A stretch of DNA of 64,000 bases from Desulfobulbus sp. (GCA_031280615.1 JAITGO010000010.1:124001-188000), one strand, 5' to 3'. Positions 46,673 through 56,282 are shown, numbered from the stretch's first letter. Translations and numbers: made by a program. Notes: a model not told the origin generated them from the letters alone.

Positions 46673-46706
46673 GCAGGCGCTTTTTCGGCCTGCGTTTCTT
46701 TTTTTT
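46673..46706 (+). terminator. Terminator between radA and lpdA
   Basis: GCAGGC pairs with GCCTGC over a 9-base loop, followed by GTTTC and eight T. The stem is only 6 bp, so it may be leaky. Confidence 0.55.
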
Positions 46707-46725
46707 GCACGAGAAGGAGTTGTGG

Positions 46726-48147
46726 ATGGAACATGCGATTGAAACCGATCTCGCCGTCCTCGGTGGCGGGCCGGGCGGCTACACGGCGGCCTTCCGCGCC
46801 GCCGACCTGGGGCTTGCGGTGTGCCTGATCGAGCAGGGCCCCCGGCTGGGCGGCGTCTGCCTCCATGCGGGCTGCATGCCGTCGAAGACCCTGCTCCATG
46901 CGGCGGCGGCCTTCGAGGAGGCGCGGGCCGGCGAGGTTTACGGTCTGCGGTTCGACGGCCTGCGACTCGATATCGCCGCGTTGCGGAGCCATAAAATCAA
47001 AATCGTCGAACAACTGGCCGGCGGTCTGGACAGCCTGGTCAAGGCCCGCAAAATCACCCGGATCACTGGCCGCGGCCGCTTTGTCGACGACCAAACCCTG
47101 GTGGTCGACGACCCGGAGGGAAGCACCGGGGTGCGGTTTGGCCAGGCGATCATCGCCACCGGTTCGCGCCCGGCTCCCTTGGCCTGCGCCCCGCGCGATC
47201 CTCGCATTTGGGATTCCACCGATGCCCTGGCCCTGCCGGCGGTGCCGCCACGGTTGCTGATCGTGGGCGGCGGCATCGTCGGGCTGGAGATGGCCCAGGT
47301 CTACCACGCCCTGGGCGCCGGCATCACCATGATCGAGGCCGAGCCCCAGATTATTCCGGCTGCCGACCGCGACGTGGTGCAGCCGCTCTTTTTGCAGGTG
47401 AAGAACAAATACCGGATCTGGACCGGGACCAAGGTAGCGGCAATGACGGCGCGAGCCGAGGGCATCGAGGTGGCGTTGAGCGGCGGCACCGAGACCACTG
47501 AACTGTTCGACGCCGTGCTGGTGGCGGTGGGCCGCCGCCCCAACCTCGAGGACATCGGCCTGGAAACGCTGGGCCTGGCGCCCGACCGGCAGGGCCGCCT
47601 TGCTGTCGATGCGCGGCTGCAAACGGCCATGCCCCGGATTTTTGCCATCGGCGATGTGACCGATGGGCCAATGCTGGCCCACAAGGCCATCCACCAGGGC
47701 AAGGTGGCGGCCGAGGCGATTGCCGGCCAGCCCGCGACCTTTGCGCCTGCAGCCATTCCCGCCGTGGCCTATACCCATCCCGAGGTGGCTTGGGTGGGCC
47801 TGACCGAACGGGAGGCGGCCCGGCAGGGCATCGTCTGCGCCAAGGGCAAGTTCCCCTGGGGGGCTAGCGGACGGGCGCTTTCCGCCGGGGCCGGCAACGG
47901 AGTGAGCAAGGCGCTGTTCGACGCTGCCGACGGCCGCCTGCTCGGGGCCGGCATCTGCGGCCTCAACGCCGGCGAATTGATCCACGAGGCGGCGCTGGCC
48001 CTGGAGACGGGCGCCACCGCCGAGACCATCGCTCGTACCGTGCACGCCCATCCCACGCTGGCCGAGACCTTTGCCGGCGCGGCCGGCGCGGTCTGCGGCT
48101 CGGTCACCGACCTGCTGCCGGCCAGGCCGAGAAAACGAACACAATAG
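46726..48147 (+). CDS. lpdA: Dihydrolipoyl dehydrogenase
   Basis: 473 residues. FAD-binding start DLAVLGGGPGGYTAAFRAA, redox disulfide GGVCLHAGCMPSKTLL (Cys45 and Cys50), NAD-binding LLIVGGGIVGLEMAQVYHAL, and the C-terminal HAHPTLAE with the catalytic His. It reoxidises dihydrolipoyl groups of 2-oxoacid dehydrogenase complexes or the glycine cleavage system, neither of which is in the window. GAAGGAG precedes ATG 46726. pyrC follows after 10 bases. Confidence 0.94.
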   Translation: MEHAIETDLAVLGGGPGGYTAAFRAADLGLAVCLIEQGPRLGGVCLHAGCMPSKTLLHAAAAFEEARAGEVYGLRFDGLRLDIAALRSHKIKIVEQLAGGLDSLVKARKITRITGRGRFVDDQTLVVDDPEGSTGVRFGQAIIATGSRPAPLACAPRDPRIWDSTDALALPAVPPRLLIVGGGIVGLEMAQVYHALGAGITMIEAEPQIIPAADRDVVQPLFLQVKNKYRIWTGTKVAAMTARAEGIEVALSGGTETTELFDAVLVAVGRRPNLEDIGLETLGLAPDRQGRLAVDARLQTAMPRIFAIGDVTDGPMLAHKAIHQGKVAAEAIAGQPATFAPAAIPAVAYTHPEVAWVGLTEREAARQGIVCAKGKFPWGASGRALSAGAGNGVSKALFDAADGRLLGAGICGLNAGELIHEAALALETGATAETIARTVHAHPTLAETFAGAAGAVCGSVTDLLPARPRKRTQ

Positions 48148-48157
48148 GGATACGGCC

Positions 48158-49168
48158 ATGGATTTGATGCTCGACACCCCCCTGGACATGCACCTGCACC
48201 TGCGCCAAGGCGAGATGCTCGACCTGGTCGCCCCTTTCAGCGCCGCCCAGTTCGCCGGCGGGGTGGTCATGCCCAACTTGATGCAACCGGTGGACAGTCT
48301 GGAGCGGGTGCGCGCCTATCGGGCCGCCATTGCCGCCGCTTGCGGAACCGCTGCCTTTGTCCCCTACATGACCCTGTTCTTCCGTGACTATAACCGGAAG
48401 GAGTTAGTCGGGGCCAAGGACGAGATCATCGGCGTCAAGCTCTATCCGGCCGGAATCACCACCCAGAGCGAGGCCGGGGTGCGCGATTTCGACCGGATCG
48501 GCGCCACCGTGGCCCTGCTGGAGGAGTTGGACATCCCGCTGCTGGTGCATGGCGAGACCGGCGGCTTCGTCATGGAGCGGGAACAGGAGTTCCTGACGGT
48601 CTACCGATGGCTGGCCGAGACCTTTCCCCGGCTGCGACTGGTGATGGAGCACATCACCACCGCCGCGGCCATCGACTTTCTCGACCGCTTCGACCGGGTG
48701 GCGGCCACAATCACCCTTCATCACCTGTTGATCACCCTGGACGACGTGGCCGGCGGCCTGCTGCGGCCGGATTTGTTCTGCAAGCCGATCGCCAAGACGC
48801 CCCGTGACCGCGACGCCCTGCGGCAGGCGGTGCTGGCCGGCCATCCCCGGTTGATGTTCGGTTCCGATTCTGCTCCCCATCCCCGCCACAAAAAGGAATG
48901 CCTCGGCTGCGCGGCCGGGGTGTTTTCCGCTCCGGTGGCCCTGCCGGCCCTGGCGGAGCTGTTCGTGGAAGCGAACTGCCCGGAACACCTGGGCGCCTTT
49001 GTTGCGGCCAATGCCCGCCGCTTCTACCGGATCGAGCCGCCGGCCAAAACGGTGTGCCTTGAGCCGGTGGCATGGCAGGTGCCGGATCGCTACGGGGAGG
49101 TCGCATCCTTTCTTGCCGGTAAAACAATCGGTTGGCGGGTGAAGGCGTCGCATTCGGACCGGTTTTGA
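48158..49168 (+). CDS. pyrC: Dihydroorotase, PyrC (type II)
   Basis: 336 residues. Cyclises carbamoyl-aspartate to dihydroorotate in pyrimidine synthesis. Zinc motif DMHLHLRQGEML, carboxylated Lys in GVKLYPAGITTQSEAGV, metal His in LLVHGE and MEHITTAAA, and the catalytic Asp in FGSDSAPHPRHKKE. The length and these motifs match the type II (E. coli-like) enzyme. ATG 48158; the frame is open back into lpdA but that part is the lpdA tail in another frame. Confidence 0.95.
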   Translation: MDLMLDTPLDMHLHLRQGEMLDLVAPFSAAQFAGGVVMPNLMQPVDSLERVRAYRAAIAAACGTAAFVPYMTLFFRDYNRKELVGAKDEIIGVKLYPAGITTQSEAGVRDFDRIGATVALLEELDIPLLVHGETGGFVMEREQEFLTVYRWLAETFPRLRLVMEHITTAAAIDFLDRFDRVAATITLHHLLITLDDVAGGLLRPDLFCKPIAKTPRDRDALRQAVLAGHPRLMFGSDSAPHPRHKKECLGCAAGVFSAPVALPALAELFVEANCPEHLGAFVAANARRFYRIEPPAKTVCLEPVAWQVPDRYGEVASFLAGKTIGWRVKASHSDRF

Positions 49169-49187
49169 TTGAAACGGAGGAGGGAAG

Positions 49188-49553
49188 ATGGTAACCAAGG
49201 CTCCGCGACACGCAGTCCCGGTCTATTCCACCGAACAGGGCAGGCTGTGTCCGGGCTGCGGCCAGCCGGCCGCCGCTTGCGCCTGCAAGACGAAATCGGC
49301 TGCCCCCAAGGGCGACGGCGTCGTCCGGGTGGGGCGGGCGACCAAGGGACGCAAGGGCACCGGGGTAACGGTGGTGACCGGACTTGCCCTCGACCAGGAG
49401 CAGCTCCGCGAGCTGGCCAGCCGCTTGAAAAAGCAATGCGGAGCCGGGGGGGCCGTCAAGGAAGGGGCCATCGAGATCCAAGGCGAACATCGCGATCTTC
49501 TGGTGGCCACCCTCCAGCAGCTCGGTTACACCGTCAAACGGGCGGGCGGCTGA
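49188..49553 (+). CDS. SUI1/eIF1-like translation factor (YciH family)
   Basis: 121 residues. A Cys-rich start (CPGCGQPAAACACK), a basic linker and a SUI1 domain: RATKGRKGTGVTVVTGL, LKKQCGAGGAVKEGAIEIQG and LLVATLQQLGYTVKRAGG. Bacterial YciH proteins are related to eukaryotic eIF1 and may affect start-codon fidelity. GGAGGAG precedes ATG 49188, 19 bases after pyrC, so it likely belongs to the lpdA-pyrC transcript. Confidence 0.92.
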   Translation: MVTKAPRHAVPVYSTEQGRLCPGCGQPAAACACKTKSAAPKGDGVVRVGRATKGRKGTGVTVVTGLALDQEQLRELASRLKKQCGAGGAVKEGAIEIQGEHRDLLVATLQQLGYTVKRAGG

Positions 49554-49697
49554 CCGCCGCGCCCGACCCCGATCGTCCATCCGTCGCCCAGCACGATTCG
49601 CTTCCGGACGCGCCGCGAAACACCCGTCGGACCGCCGGGGCCGTCACCGCCCTTGGTCCTCATCCCGTCTTTCATCTCATCCACGGAGGAACCTGCC

Positions 49698-51323
49698 ATG
49701 TTCTGGTCCTATCCCGTTGCCTTTGCCAGGAATTTTCTCGGCAAGGCGCCGCTCTGGTATAAGCTGGTCATCCTGCTGTTTTTGATCGCCAATCCCGTTC
49801 TATTCAAGGTCTACGGCCCGTTCGTCGCCGGTTGGGTGCTGATCGGCGAATTCATCTTCACCCTGGCCATGGCCCTCAAATGCTATCCCTTGCCGGCCGG
49901 CGGCCTGTTGGCCCTGGAGGCGGTGTGCATCGGCATGACCAAGCCCGAGACCGTTTTTCAGGAGGCACTGACCAATTTCGAGGTGATCCTGCTGCTGATC
50001 TTCATGGTGGCCGGCATCTTTTTCATGAAGGATTTCCTGCGGTTCACCTTCACCCGCATCCTGGTTAAGGTGCAGTCGAAATACAAAATCTCGCTGCTGT
50101 TCTGCTTTGCCGGCGCTTTTCTCTCCGCCTTTCTCGACGCTCTCACCGTTACGGCGGTGATCATTGCCGTGGCCTACGGTTTCTACGACATCTACCACCG
50201 CTACGTTTCCGGCCAGGACGGCAGCGATGCCATCCACGACTTGACCAGCGACCTGGCGCTCAAGGAGAAGGAGCAGGAGGATCTCAAGCAGTTCAGGGGT
50301 TTTCTTCGCAACCTGATGATGCACGGTGCGGTCGGCACCGCGCTCGGCGGGGTGTGCACCCTGGTGGGCGAGCCGCAGAACCTGTTGGTGGGCAGCGTCA
50401 TGGGCTGGCAGTTCGCCACGTTCTTCATCAAGGTGGCGCCGGTGAGCCTGCCGGTGCTGGTGGTCGGCCTGGCCACTTGCTACTACGTGGAAAAGAAAAA
50501 ATGGTGCTCCTACGGCGTCGAGCTACCCGGACACATCCGCTCCCACCTACTGGAAACCGAGGTACAGATGGAGGCCAAACGCGGCACCCGGGGCACCATG
50601 CGATTGGTCGTTCAGGCCATCGCCGGCCTCTGGTTGATCGTCGCTCTGGCCTTCCATCTGGGCGCGGTCGGCTTGATCGGCCTGTCGGTGATCGTCTTCC
50701 TCACCGCCTTCAACGGCATCACCGAGGAGCAGCGGATCGGCCACGCCTTCGAGGAGGCGCTGCCCTTCACTGCACTGCTGGTGGTGTTCTTCGCCATCGT
50801 CGCGGTTATCCACGATCAGCATCTGTTCACGCCGGTGATCGACTATGTGCTCAGCCTCAAGGGCCACGCCCAGCTGGCGGCCTACTACATTGCCAACGGG
50901 GTGCTTTCCGCCATCTCCGACAACGTGTTCGTGGCCACGGTCTATATTTCGGAAACGAAAACCCACATGATCGGCATGCTGGCCGCCATTCCCGATATCG
51001 GCATGACCGGCCAGGAGTTGATGAAGAAGCTCACCGACCCGCACACGGCCCGGGCCGACGTGCTGGCCACCCTGCCGCAGGCCACGGCGGTCCAGGTGAA
51101 GGCGGTGATGGACCAATTCGACAAGCTGGCCGTGGCCATCAACACCGGCACCAACATCCCCAGCGTCGCCACCCCCAACGGTCAGGCGGCATTCCTTTTC
51201 TTGCTGACCTCGGCCCTGGCCCCGGTGATCCGCCTGTCCTACGGCCGCATGGTCTGGCTGGCCCTGCCCTACACCATTACCATGTCGCTCACCGGCCTGG
51301 CCGCAACCTATCTGTTCTTGTGA
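49698..51323 (+). CDS. nhaB: Sodium/proton antiporter NhaB
   Basis: 541 residues, 12 or so membrane segments. Starts [20 protein letters not shown], with [20 protein letters not shown] carrying the conserved Asp pair region, [17 protein letters not shown], and [20 protein letters not shown] near the end; these match NhaB. It exports Na+ in exchange for H+ in the inner membrane. CACGGAGGAAC precedes ATG 49698, and a strong terminator follows the stop. Confidence 0.94.
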   Translation: MFWSYPVAFARNFLGKAPLWYKLVILLFLIANPVLFKVYGPFVAGWVLIGEFIFTLAMALKCYPLPAGGLLALEAVCIGMTKPETVFQEALTNFEVILLLIFMVAGIFFMKDFLRFTFTRILVKVQSKYKISLLFCFAGAFLSAFLDALTVTAVIIAVAYGFYDIYHRYVSGQDGSDAIHDLTSDLALKEKEQEDLKQFRGFLRNLMMHGAVGTALGGVCTLVGEPQNLLVGSVMGWQFATFFIKVAPVSLPVLVVGLATCYYVEKKKWCSYGVELPGHIRSHLLETEVQMEAKRGTRGTMRLVVQAIAGLWLIVALAFHLGAVGLIGLSVIVFLTAFNGITEEQRIGHAFEEALPFTALLVVFFAIVAVIHDQHLFTPVIDYVLSLKGHAQLAAYYIANGVLSAISDNVFVATVYISETKTHMIGMLAAIPDIGMTGQELMKKLTDPHTARADVLATLPQATAVQVKAVMDQFDKLAVAINTGTNIPSVATPNGQAAFLFLLTSALAPVIRLSYGRMVWLALPYTITMSLTGLAATYLFL

Positions 51324-51343
51324 ACTTGCGATCTTGAGCCAGC

Positions 51344-51379
51344 AAAAAAGGCGTGCCGATTGCCGGTACGCCTTTTTTT
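51344..51379 (+). terminator. Rho-independent terminator after nhaB
   Basis: GGCGTGCCG pairs with CGGTACGCC (one G-U pair), flanked by six A before and seven T after, 20 bases past the nhaB stop. Confidence 0.88.
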
Positions 51380-51482
51380 GTCCGATCGCCACTGCAACTC
51401 AGCCGGATATTCTCCATGCCGGGCGGCCTTCTTCGTGAGCATGCGAGGATGCTTCCCGCAGCACCCCTCGCGCCGTCGACGC

Positions 51483-51545
51483 AAACCACTCCTTCCGATC
51501 CTCAACACCTTCTGCCAGCGGTTCAATCCCCATGTCCTGATGAAC
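51483..51545 (-). pseudogene. Short remnant of an EAL domain gene
   Basis: The minus strand reads HQDMGIEPLAEGVEDRKEWF. GIEPLAEGVE(D/T) is the late conserved motif of EAL (cyclic-di-GMP phosphodiesterase) domains. Neither the EAL motif itself nor the following GYxFSxP part was found around it, so at most a scrap remains. The surrounding 51380-51720 has no intact gene. Confidence 0.35.
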
Positions 51546-51789
51546 TGGCTTGTGGTGTCGCATTCCATCTACAGCCGATTCTGCGGTGCCTGCCAAAACT
51601 GGGCTACAATTCGCGGGCAATCAGATTCAGTAAGCACGTAATCCCGAAGCTCGTATTGCGGGGCCTGTTTCGTGCCCTGCTGGGCGCAGAGCAATTATTT
51701 TATTAACATATTGAAATAATTGAAAATATAAGAGAGTTTCCGTTTTTCATGTAGAAAATATACGACAAAATGCATATGTTTTCCGGTTT

Positions 51790-51809
51790 GTTTCCGAAAT
51801 TTCGGAAAC
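51790..51809. promoter_or_regulatory. Perfect 20-bp palindrome upstream of the PEP-CTERM gene
   Basis: GTTTCCGAAATTTCGGAAAC is its own reverse complement, in an AT-rich stretch (51700-52130) that contrasts with the GC-rich surroundings. It fits a symmetric dimer operator. It lies 320 bases before the PEP-CTERM start. Confidence 0.45.
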
Positions 51810-51905
51810 AGGTTTTGGGCATAACATGCTGGAATAACTCGAGTGAGGAGCGGGTTTCCGCTTCGCCATAGGGAGAAATGCGACGATTTGTTTGTTTGGG
51901 CCCGA

Positions 51906-51929
51906 ATTTGTCCGCTTGTGCGGACAAAT
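51906..51929. promoter_or_regulatory. 10-bp perfect stem-loop upstream of the PEP-CTERM gene
   Basis: ATTTGTCCGC and GCGGACAAAT pair perfectly across TTGT. There is no T-run after it, so it is more likely an operator or an RNA leader element than a terminator. Confidence 0.45.
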
Positions 51930-52054
51930 GGATTCGTAAGGGGAGGATAATATTTTTTTGCTGCCGGGATGCGGTTATTTTTTGCAGGTAACTATCTAAA
52001 ATTAATAATTTTATACAAAAGATTCCGGCTGCCTCTAGGTGAATGGGAAGAAAT

Positions 52055-52070
52055 TGGCACGAAAGGTGAA
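52055..52070 (+). promoter_or_regulatory. Possible sigma-54 promoter of the PEP-CTERM gene
   Basis: TGGCACG (a full -24 element) is followed at the right distance by GTGAA, which matches the -12 consensus TTGCA only at two key positions. It lies 61 bases before the PEP-CTERM ATG. Some PEP-CTERM genes are known to depend on RpoN with PrsK/PrsR. The weak -12 keeps confidence low. Confidence 0.3.
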
Positions 52071-52131
52071 ACAAGAGGGTAACGAAAAAAAACACCTCGT
52101 CTTCGTAACATACATCTCACAGGAGGAAATC

Positions 52132-52827
52132 ATGAAAAGGCAATTATTGAAGAGCGCGTTGATCGCAGTGGCAGGAATCGGACTGGTGGCGGGAAGTGCA
52201 ATGGCAGATAGTCTGTATTTTAGCTTTCAGAGCGGAGATGCAAGTACTACCAAGGCTCAATATTTGAATCTTGATGGAAACAAGGGCTTGGAGACCATCA
52301 GAATCCAGAATATCGGAGTCAATTTTTCACAGGATAGCTATCTCACCGATCACGGAGCCACTGTAAGTTTTTCTGATTTTACCATTACTGATTTCAGCAC
52401 ACTGACCCTGGCAACGGATTTTTATGCAAGTGGATTCACCGTAAAGAACAGCGGTGGGCAAACTATCTTCTCCGCAGATCTGAAGGTGGAATCACTTGGC
52501 CAAACTGGCAGCATGGCATCATTCAATCCGTATCTTGATGTCAACCTTTCCAATTTTCAGATTGGAGCTGGTTATACCATGGGAGACTCTGCCCTCATAG
52601 ATGCATTCCTTGGTTACGATGCAGGGGCAGTTGGTGTTGCGATGTGGATCAATAGCGGTTTTCCGATGAAAGATTTCGGAACTTTCCTGAAAGATTTCAA
52701 TGGTAATGCCCATTATAATGCCATGGCCGGTACTGCCGCACCCGTTCCCGAGCCCGCGACCATGCTGCTTTTTGGCGCCGGCTTGCTTGGTCTGTCAGGT
52801 GTTGCCCGCAGGAAAATCGCTCACTGA
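52132..52827 (+). CDS. PEP-CTERM sorted exported protein
   Basis: 231 residues. Signal peptide (MKRQLLKSALIAVAGIGLVA, cut near SAMA), a mature part rich in Ser, Thr, Asp and aromatic residues without Cys, and a C-terminal sorting signal VPEPATMLLFGAGLLGLSGV followed by ARRK. Exosortase cuts at this PEP signal and places the protein outside the cell. The mature region has no recognised domain. AGGAGGAAATC precedes ATG 52132. It is more AT-rich than its neighbours, has its own AT-rich leader and terminator, and no exosortase gene is in the window. Confidence 0.9.
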   Translation: MKRQLLKSALIAVAGIGLVAGSAMADSLYFSFQSGDASTTKAQYLNLDGNKGLETIRIQNIGVNFSQDSYLTDHGATVSFSDFTITDFSTLTLATDFYASGFTVKNSGGQTIFSADLKVESLGQTGSMASFNPYLDVNLSNFQIGAGYTMGDSALIDAFLGYDAGAVGVAMWINSGFPMKDFGTFLKDFNGNAHYNAMAGTAAPVPEPATMLLFGAGLLGLSGVARRKIAH

Positions 52828-52860
52828 ATTATCAGCTGAATCATCTCATTGCTTTACCCG

Positions 52861-52890
52861 AGCCCGGCAGGATTTCCTGCCGGGCTTTGT
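52861..52890 (+). terminator. Terminator after the PEP-CTERM gene
   Basis: AGCCCGGCAGG pairs perfectly with CCTGCCGGGCT over a 4-base loop, followed by a short T-rich tail (TTGTTG), 33 bases past the stop. Confidence 0.8.
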
Positions 52891-52989
52891 TGTATGAACG
52901 CAGCCCTCCCTATCCAAAGTTCGCCGAAACCTGTCGAACATTCCGCGGTAAACGAATTTTTATGGGATGAGAGATTGTCCCGCCTCCGG

Positions 52990-54177
52990 CTACAGCCTGC
53001 GCTTGATCGACAGGGCCAGTTCGTGGACGGCCATGGCGTAATAGGTGGAGTTGTTGTAGCGGGTGATGGTGTAGAAGTTGGGATGGCCGATCAGATATTG
53101 ATCGTAGCCGACGTACCGGAGCCGTACCAGGCGCAGGGGGCCGTCGCTGCTGCACGGGCGCGCCGGCTGCAGCCCGGCCTGTTGGAGGGCGGCCAAGGTG
53201 TATTGGGGCGCCAAGCCCGCTTCCAGGCTGACTGGACCGTTGGCCTGCAGGGGCGTGACCACCGGATGGCCCGGTTGCCAGCCGTGTTGGGAAAAATAGT
53301 TGGCAACACTGCCGATGGCATCTTCCGCATTCCACAGATCCCGCCGGCCGTCGCCGTTGAAATCCACTGCCCAGCGCAGAAAACTGCTGGGCATGAACTG
53401 TCCCAGCCCCATGGCCCCGGCGTAAGAGCCCACCGGTGCGGCCGGGTCCAGCCTCTCGCTGCGCGCCATCAGCAGAAAATTCTCCAGTTCGCCGCGAAAA
53501 TAGTCGCCCCGCCGGGCATAATCGAACCCCAGGGTGGTCAGGGCGTCGAGCACCCGATCCTTGCCGACATAGCCGCCGAAGGTGGTCTCCACGGCCAGGA
53601 TGCCGAGGATGTACTCCTCGGGCACGCCGTATTGCCGGGTGGCGCGCTGCAGGGCGGCCCGGTTGCGGTTGGCGAATTCGACCCCGGCGCCGATGTGGCG
53701 CTCGTCGAGAAATTTGGCCCGGTAACGGCTCCAACCGCCGGCGGACGGCGGGCCTTTTAATTCCTGGTCCGACTTGGCTAGGTAGTTGAGGGTCCAATTC
53801 TTGCGCCGGGCCTGGGAAAAGAGACCCAGCAGGTATTCCTCTTCAAAGCCGTGCTTGCGGACCATCTGGTCGACGAATTGCTGCAGGTTGGCATAACCGG
53901 CGAAATCGCCGGTGAGCTGCCTGGCACGGTAGGCGCCGACGCAGGCGCGGCTGGCCGGACGCTCCGTGGCTAAAGCGGCGTTGGGACGGCCGGCGGCCGG
54001 CGGCAAGGCCAGCCGATTCGATTGCTCGGCGCAGCCGGCACAACCGAGTGTCAGCAGCAGAGCGCAGGAGGTGAAAAGGGGTTGGCACCACCGGGAAAAA
54101 CGAAACCGCGGCAGCAAATACCGGGGCGTGGCCAGAGAAGCGGGCAACAAACAAGAGTCGTGCGAATGGGTGTCCAT
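52990..54177 (-). CDS. mltB: Lytic murein transglycosylase B, lipoprotein
   Basis: 395 residues. The signal ends in a lipobox (LLTLGCAGC). The SLT domain has the catalytic Glu in EEYILGILAVETTFGGYVGK, then ARRGDYFRGELENFLLMARS, GSYAGAMGLGQFMPSSF and NGDGRRDLWNAEDAIGSVANYF, the MltB order. It cuts glycan strands to 1,6-anhydro products. ATG 54177 (MDTHSHD) gives a somewhat long but lipobox-containing signal. Upstream 110 bases separate it from the Ca/Na antiporter gene on the same strand. Confidence 0.93.
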   Translation of the reverse strand: MDTHSHDSCLLPASLATPRYLLPRFRFSRWCQPLFTSCALLLTLGCAGCAEQSNRLALPPAAGRPNAALATERPASRACVGAYRARQLTGDFAGYANLQQFVDQMVRKHGFEEEYLLGLFSQARRKNWTLNYLAKSDQELKGPPSAGGWSRYRAKFLDERHIGAGVEFANRNRAALQRATRQYGVPEEYILGILAVETTFGGYVGKDRVLDALTTLGFDYARRGDYFRGELENFLLMARSERLDPAAPVGSYAGAMGLGQFMPSSFLRWAVDFNGDGRRDLWNAEDAIGSVANYFSQHGWQPGHPVVTPLQANGPVSLEAGLAPQYTLAALQQAGLQPARPCSSDGPLRLVRLRYVGYDQYLIGHPNFYTITRYNNSTYYAMAVHELALSIKRRL

Positions 54178-54287
54178 GGCGAGACGGTCGTCCAAAGGGT
54201 TGGGCTTGGGTGGGATGCGCCGGTGCCGGCGCCGATCCCCATCAAAATAAAGGAAATTTTCCTGTTGGGGAAGAGGAATGGAGGCGC

Positions 54288-55217
54288 TCAGCCGCCAAAG
54301 ATGAGCACCAGATACAGGGAACAGCCGTAGAGCAGCAGCAGGATCCAACCCCGGGCCCGGTGAATATGGCCGGCGCGGTTGGGATAGGTGAGCGCCATGG
54401 CCAGAAAGCCGAAGCAGAGGGAAATGAACGCCCCGGCGGAATCGGCCACGGTGATGGGGCTGATGAGGGCTGCCACCGGGACGATCAACAAGCCGTTGAA
54501 GATGTTGCTGCCCAAAATGGTCCCCAGGCCGACCTCGTCGTGGCCGCGCAGCTTGGCGATCACTGCGGTCGCCAGTTCGGGGGTGGAGGTGGCGATGGCC
54601 ACCACTGTGACCCCGACCGTGAAGTAGTCCATGCCAAGCGACAGGGCGATCCCCCCGGCACCCGCCACGACCAGGTCGCCGGCCAAAATCAATAGGGCCA
54701 GGCCGGCGCCGCAGCAGCAGACGATCCGCCACCGGCTCCGTTCGCCGGGTAGCTCGGACGCGGCGCTGCGCTGCTGTCGGGCATCGGCCACCGCCACCGC
54801 CAGCCAGGCCAGGAACAGGGCCAGCAGCACCATGCCGTCGATTCGGGAAAGCGTGCCGTCGAGTAACAGCAGGCCGATGCCGGGAGGAATCAGGAGGGCA
54901 ACGGGAAAATCGCGCCTGATGCTGCCGCGCGGACAGCGGATACCGGCAATGGTCAGGGCCAGGGCCAGCACCAGGGCCACATTGGCGATGTTACTACCCA
55001 GAATGTCGCCCAAGGCGATTTGGGGTCGGCCGGCCAGGGCGGCGTTGACGGCGACGGACAGCTCCGGGCTTGAGGTGGCGAACGCGGCCACGACCGCGCC
55101 GACGATTGCCGGCGAAATTCGCAGCCAGTCGGCCAGTCCGACCACCCCGCGGACAAACAGCTCGCCACCCATCCCGGCGCAGGCGATACCGGCGAGCAGC
55201 AAGGCGTAATCGCGCAT
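54288..55217 (-). CDS. Calcium/sodium antiporter, CaCA family (YrbG-like)
   Basis: 309 residues with the two inverted alpha-repeats: FATSSPELSVAVNAALAG with ALGDILGSNIANV, and IATSTPELATAVIAKLRG with LGTILGSNIFNGL. The Glu in each SPEL/TPEL lines the cation path. About ten membrane helices. It exchanges Ca2+ (or another cation) for Na+ or K+. ATG 55217. The korB gene ends 12 bases upstream on the same strand, so it may be transcribed with that operon. Confidence 0.93.
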   Translation of the reverse strand: MRDYALLLAGIACAGMGGELFVRGVVGLADWLRISPAIVGAVVAAFATSSPELSVAVNAALAGRPQIALGDILGSNIANVALVLALALTIAGIRCPRGSIRRDFPVALLIPPGIGLLLLDGTLSRIDGMVLLALFLAWLAVAVADARQQRSAASELPGERSRWRIVCCCGAGLALLILAGDLVVAGAGGIALSLGMDYFTVGVTVVAIATSTPELATAVIAKLRGHDEVGLGTILGSNIFNGLLIVPVAALISPITVADSAGAFISLCFGFLAMALTYPNRAGHIHRARGWILLLLYGCSLYLVLIFGG

Positions 55218-55229
55218 GGAGTGCCGCGC

Positions 55230-56282
55230 TTACCGGTGAGCGGCGTTGATCGCCTCCAAGATCTGGCCGTCGGGACAGAGATCGGCCTCGGCCAGGCTGT
55301 TGAGCGGCCGCTCGCAGGTATGGAGGATCTCGTGGGTATCGGCGGAATCCGGGTTGATGTACAGCACGCCGGTGAGAATCACCCCCTGGGCCTTGTGGTC
55401 CTCGAGATTGTCGATGGCCTGGCGGCGGTCGGTGATGTCCGGGGCGTCGTGGTGCTTGTGCAGGTGGATCACCGAGTTGTCGTGCAAGGCCACCTCCTGG
55501 ACGGTATCGCCGTCGTATTCGGCGGTGATGGTCTGTTGGAAGGGCACCAGGTCGAAGGTGTTGGTGGCCTCGCTGTGCTCGCGCACCCAGTGGTAGCTCT
55601 TGGTCGATTCCGGGTTGTTGTTGAAGGTGACGCAGGGGGAGATCACGTCGATGAAGGACAGCCCTTTGTGCGCCAGACCGGCCTTGATCAGCGGCACCAG
55701 CTGCTGTTTGTCGCCGGAAAAGCTGCGGGCCACGAAACCGGCGCCCAGTTGGATGGCCAGTTCGCACAGATCGATGGATTCCAGCTCGTTGATCCCGCCC
55801 TTCTTGCTTTTCGAGCCCTTGTCGGCGGTGGCCGAATACTGGCCCTTAGTCAGGCCGTAACAGCCGTTGTTCATCACGATGTAGAGCATGTCGAGGTTGC
55901 GGCGGACCGCGTGCATGAACTGGCCCATGCCGATGGAGGCGGTGTCGCCGTCGCCGGAAACGCCCAGGTAGATCAGGTCGCGGTTGGCCATGTTGGCGCC
56001 GGTGGCGATGGAGGGCATGCGGCCGTGCACCGAGTTGAAGCCGTGCGATTTGGCGAGGAAATAGGCCGGACTCTTGGAGGAGCAGCCGATGCCCGACATC
56101 TTGACGACACGGTGCGGCGGCAGGGCCAGTTCGAAGCAGGCCTGGATGATGGCGTTGCAGATGGAATCGTGGCCGCATCCGGCGCAGAGGGTGGAAATGC
56201 CGCCCTCGTAATCCTGGCGACGGTAGCCGGCGGCATTGGGCGGCAATTCGGGATGACGGAAGGTGGGGCGGAAAAAGGTCAT
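55230..56282 (-). CDS. korB: 2-oxoacid:ferredoxin oxidoreductase, beta subunit
   Basis: 350 residues. Thiamine pyrophosphate-binding subunit with LCAGCGHDSICNAI and GIGCSSKSPAY (Cys for the Fe-S cluster), LGVSGDGDTASIGMGQFMHA (TPP motif GDGD), and MNNGCYGLTKGQYS. With the alpha subunit it interconverts a 2-oxoacid plus CoA with acyl-CoA and CO2, using ferredoxin. Its ATG overlaps the korA stop (ATGA). The substrate, 2-oxoglutarate or a branched or aryl 2-oxoacid, cannot be told from sequence alone. Confidence 0.93.
   Translation of the reverse strand: MTFFRPTFRHPELPPNAAGYRRQDYEGGISTLCAGCGHDSICNAIIQACFELALPPHRVVKMSGIGCSSKSPAYFLAKSHGFNSVHGRMPSIATGANMANRDLIYLGVSGDGDTASIGMGQFMHAVRRNLDMLYIVMNNGCYGLTKGQYSATADKGSKSKKGGINELESIDLCELAIQLGAGFVARSFSGDKQQLVPLIKAGLAHKGLSFIDVISPCVTFNNNPESTKSYHWVREHSEATNTFDLVPFQQTITAEYDGDTVQEVALHDNSVIHLHKHHDAPDITDRRQAIDNLEDHKAQGVILTGVLYINPDSADTHEILHTCERPLNSLAEADLCPDGQILEAINAAHR

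Noticed and set aside
45202-48276. A 1024-codon open frame on the minus strand antisense to radA and lpdA.
   Set aside because: It mirrors two well-conserved genes, has no domain similarity and its composition is that expected of antisense frames in GC-rich DNA.
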